From: BOKV01 sp041987205
Lineage (GTDB): Bacteria; Pseudomonadota; Alphaproteobacteria; Rhizobiales; Rhizobiaceae
Assembly (NCBI GenBank): GCA_041987205.1
Contig: JBHIWX010000097.1
Span: 1 to 15,018 of the forward strand
DNA: 15,018 nt
Reading direction: 5' to 3'
Shown here: one piece after another, positions 13,679 through 15,018 of the stretch
Position numbering within the stretch: the stretch's first letter is position 1
How the letters are laid out: each line of letters begins with the position of its first letter
Made by a program: the position numbers and the translations under genes
The notes under the pieces: generated by a model
Databases searched by the model: none
What the model was told of the DNA's origin: nothing
The model's input: only the letters and a program-made list of their open reading frames with translations

Positions 13679-15018
13679 TCAGAACAGGCGGAAGGACTTC
13701 TCGTCCTTGTCGGCGGCGTCCGGGTCGACGCCGGGATCGTCGGGACGCCGGCTGAGCGGAAAGATGTCGTCCGGCTTGTCGTCCTCTGGCGTGTCCTCTT
13801 CGGCGCCGGTCTCCGCCGTTTCGGCCTCTTCAGGCTTGCTTTCAGACGCCGTGTCCGTCGCGATATCTTCGGCGGCGGGTGCGCTCTTCGCGTCGACCCT
13901 CACGGTTTCGGCGGGGCGAACGGGTTCCGGCGAGCCGGGCTCGGTCACCTCCTCGACAATGTCTTCGGCTTCGAGCGTCATCGTCGTTTCGGTCGGGGTC
14001 GTCACGCTGGCGGTCATGCCTTCCGGCGTCTGAAGATCGTCGACCTCCCCGGCGTCCTCGGGGATATCGTCGGACACCTCGAAACCGGTCGGCGGGGCTT
14101 CGAGCAGGCCGGTCGGTGCCTTCCATTCGAAGGCATCGATGCGGCCGCTGATCGGGGAAATCGGCAGCCAGCGCTCGCTGGTCATGCCGTCGGCCATCCA
14201 GGCGGGATCGCGCGGCGCGCGCACCGCACGGGCGAGCCAGTCGCGCATGCGGCCCCGGTCGCCGAATTCGCCTTCCTCGATGTCGGCCATGATCAGGCAG
14301 GCGCGTTGCGTCGGGCGGGTGGCGAGCACGGGTGCAACAGCTTCACGCGCGACCTTCCATTCGGTGGCGGCGATCGCGGCATCGGCAAGCGCCAGCCCGC
14401 TTTCCGGATCGTCGGGCTGAAGCGATTGCAGCTTGCGGGCGCGCTTCAGGCGGTCGCGCACCGAATCGCCGCTGCGCAAATGGACATAGGCGTCGGCGAT
14501 GTCGGGGTGCGGCGCCTTCTTCCAGGTGGTTTCCAGAATTTTCGCGGCGCGGCGCAAATCGTCGCCACGGGCAAGGGCGGCGGCGGCCGTGGTCGCGGCT
14601 GGGACGAGATCGTCGGCAAGGCGATGCGCCTCGCGGGCAAGCTTGGCCGCCTTGCCGGGTTCGGCGGCGAGTTCCGCCGTGGCCTCGGCGGTCAGCAGGA
14701 CCGCGCGTTTGCGGGCGGCCTCTTCCTTGTCGACCGTACCGGCTGAACGCATCTGCTCCAGTGTTGCCAGCGCGCCGGTCCAGTCGCCTTCCGCCGACTG
14801 GTGCTTGAGCATGGCGTTGCCGGCCCAGGAGATCGCCGGCGCGGCTTTCGACGCTTCCTCTGCATAGTGGCGCGCGGCTTCGCGGGCGCCTTCGCGCTCG
14901 GCTTCGAGATAGAGACCGCGCAGCGCGACGAGTTTGGTGTCGTCGTCCTCCAGCAGCACCGCATGGGCCTTGGCATAGGCATAGGGCAGGGGATGGCGGA
15001 TGGCCATGGTCCGTCGTC
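13679..15018 (-). CDS. hemY: HemY-type TPR membrane protein, C-terminal part (5' end outside window)
   Basis: Proteobacterial HemY is an inner-membrane protein with TPR-like helical repeats encoded with heme biosynthesis genes; it is not the Bacillus HemY oxidase. The frame is open to the right edge, and the N-terminal membrane helices (HemY_N) are missing. The ATG at 15007 is internal or coincidental. Counting from it, residues 1-265 are Ala/Leu/Glu-rich helical repeats with TPR-like spacing (GDWTGALATLEQM, KILETTWKKAPHPDIADAY, LQPDDPESGLALADAAIA). The conserved segment with RDPAWMADGMTSERWLPISP (266-285) and then GRIDAFEWKAP is typical of alphaproteobacterial HemY. About 140 residues of acidic, Pro/Glu/Thr-rich, probably disordered tail follow, ending EKSFRLF. 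By family synteny, hemC/hemD and a mitofilin (Mic60)-like gene would be expected beyond 15018. Confidence 0.9.
   Translation of the reverse strand, partial: RRTMAIRHPLPYAYAKAHAVLLEDDDTKLVALRGLYLEAEREGAREAARHYAEEASKAAPAISWAGNAMLKHQSAEGDWTGALATLEQMRSAGTVDKEEAARKRAVLLTAEATAELAAEPGKAAKLAREAHRLADDLVPAATTAAAALARGDDLRRAAKILETTWKKAPHPDIADAYVHLRSGDSVRDRLKRARKLQSLQPDDPESGLALADAAIAATEWKVAREAVAPVLATRPTQRACLIMADIEEGEFGDRGRMRDWLARAVRAPRDPAWMADGMTSERWLPISPISGRIDAFEWKAPTGLLEAPPTGFEVSDDIPEDAGEVDDLQTPEGMTASVTTPTETTMTLEAEDIVEEVTEPGSPEPVRPAETVRVDAKSAPAAEDIATDTASESKPEEAETAETGAEEDTPEDDKPDDIFPLSRRPDDPGVDPDAADKDEKSFRLF

Noticed and set aside
1..15018. Mobile element, prophage, CRISPR or defence island
   Set aside because: No integrase, transposase, long repeats, spacer-like arrays or attachment-site duplication next to the tRNA were seen. 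Genes are core metabolic or housekeeping with uniform GC-rich codon use.

Overview
The window is GC-rich chromosomal DNA of an alphaproteobacterium, most likely Hyphomicrobiales (Mesorhizobium/Nitratireductor/Aquamicrobium-like). This rests on protein character (ArgG, TypA, Ppa and HemY of rhizobial type), the order hemY - tRNA-Thr - terB - yggT - yggU next to ppa, and GC-rich codon use that produces long antisense shadow frames. The placement is from memory of family sequences, not from a search. I see no integrase, transposase, insertion sequence, CRISPR array, toxin-antitoxin pair or defence genes. It reads as ordinary core genome.

Layout. Positions 2-10933 are all on the plus strand: the 3' half of argG (arginine synthesis); a TAXI-type binding protein anchored in the membrane at both ends; a Dcp-type M3 zinc peptidase; an intramembrane M50 (site-2) protease with two CBS domains; a Tat-exported PhoD-like phosphatase ending at a strong terminator; an aldo/keto reductase; the translational GTPase typA, also with a clear terminator; and a GNAT acetyltransferase that may have a leaderless mRNA. 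A small secreted cysteine-rich protein of unknown function (minus) converges on the GNAT gene and is divergent from ppa (inorganic pyrophosphatase, plus). From 12246 to the end everything is on the minus strand: yggU (DUF167), yggT, a TerB-family protein, tRNA-Thr(CGU) and the 3' part of hemY, which runs off the right edge.

The genes do not form one pathway. Most are separated by 90-150 bp gaps and look like single transcription units. The exceptions are yggT-yggU (15 bp apart), and possibly tRNA-Thr-terB, on the minus strand. No gene-free stretch exceeds 300 bp. Three start sites are decided by other features: the GNAT start by the typA terminator, the terB start by the tRNA gene, and the TAXI start by a Shine-Dalgarno run.

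Nothing here amounts to a clear new biological system. The observations most worth a second look are the typA 5' leader, where one 7-base element can pair with either of two identical copies flanking it; the doubly anchored TAXI protein with no TRAP permease beside it; the GNAT promoter with a dyad and a start codon at the predicted transcription start; and the uncharacterised six-cysteine secreted protein.
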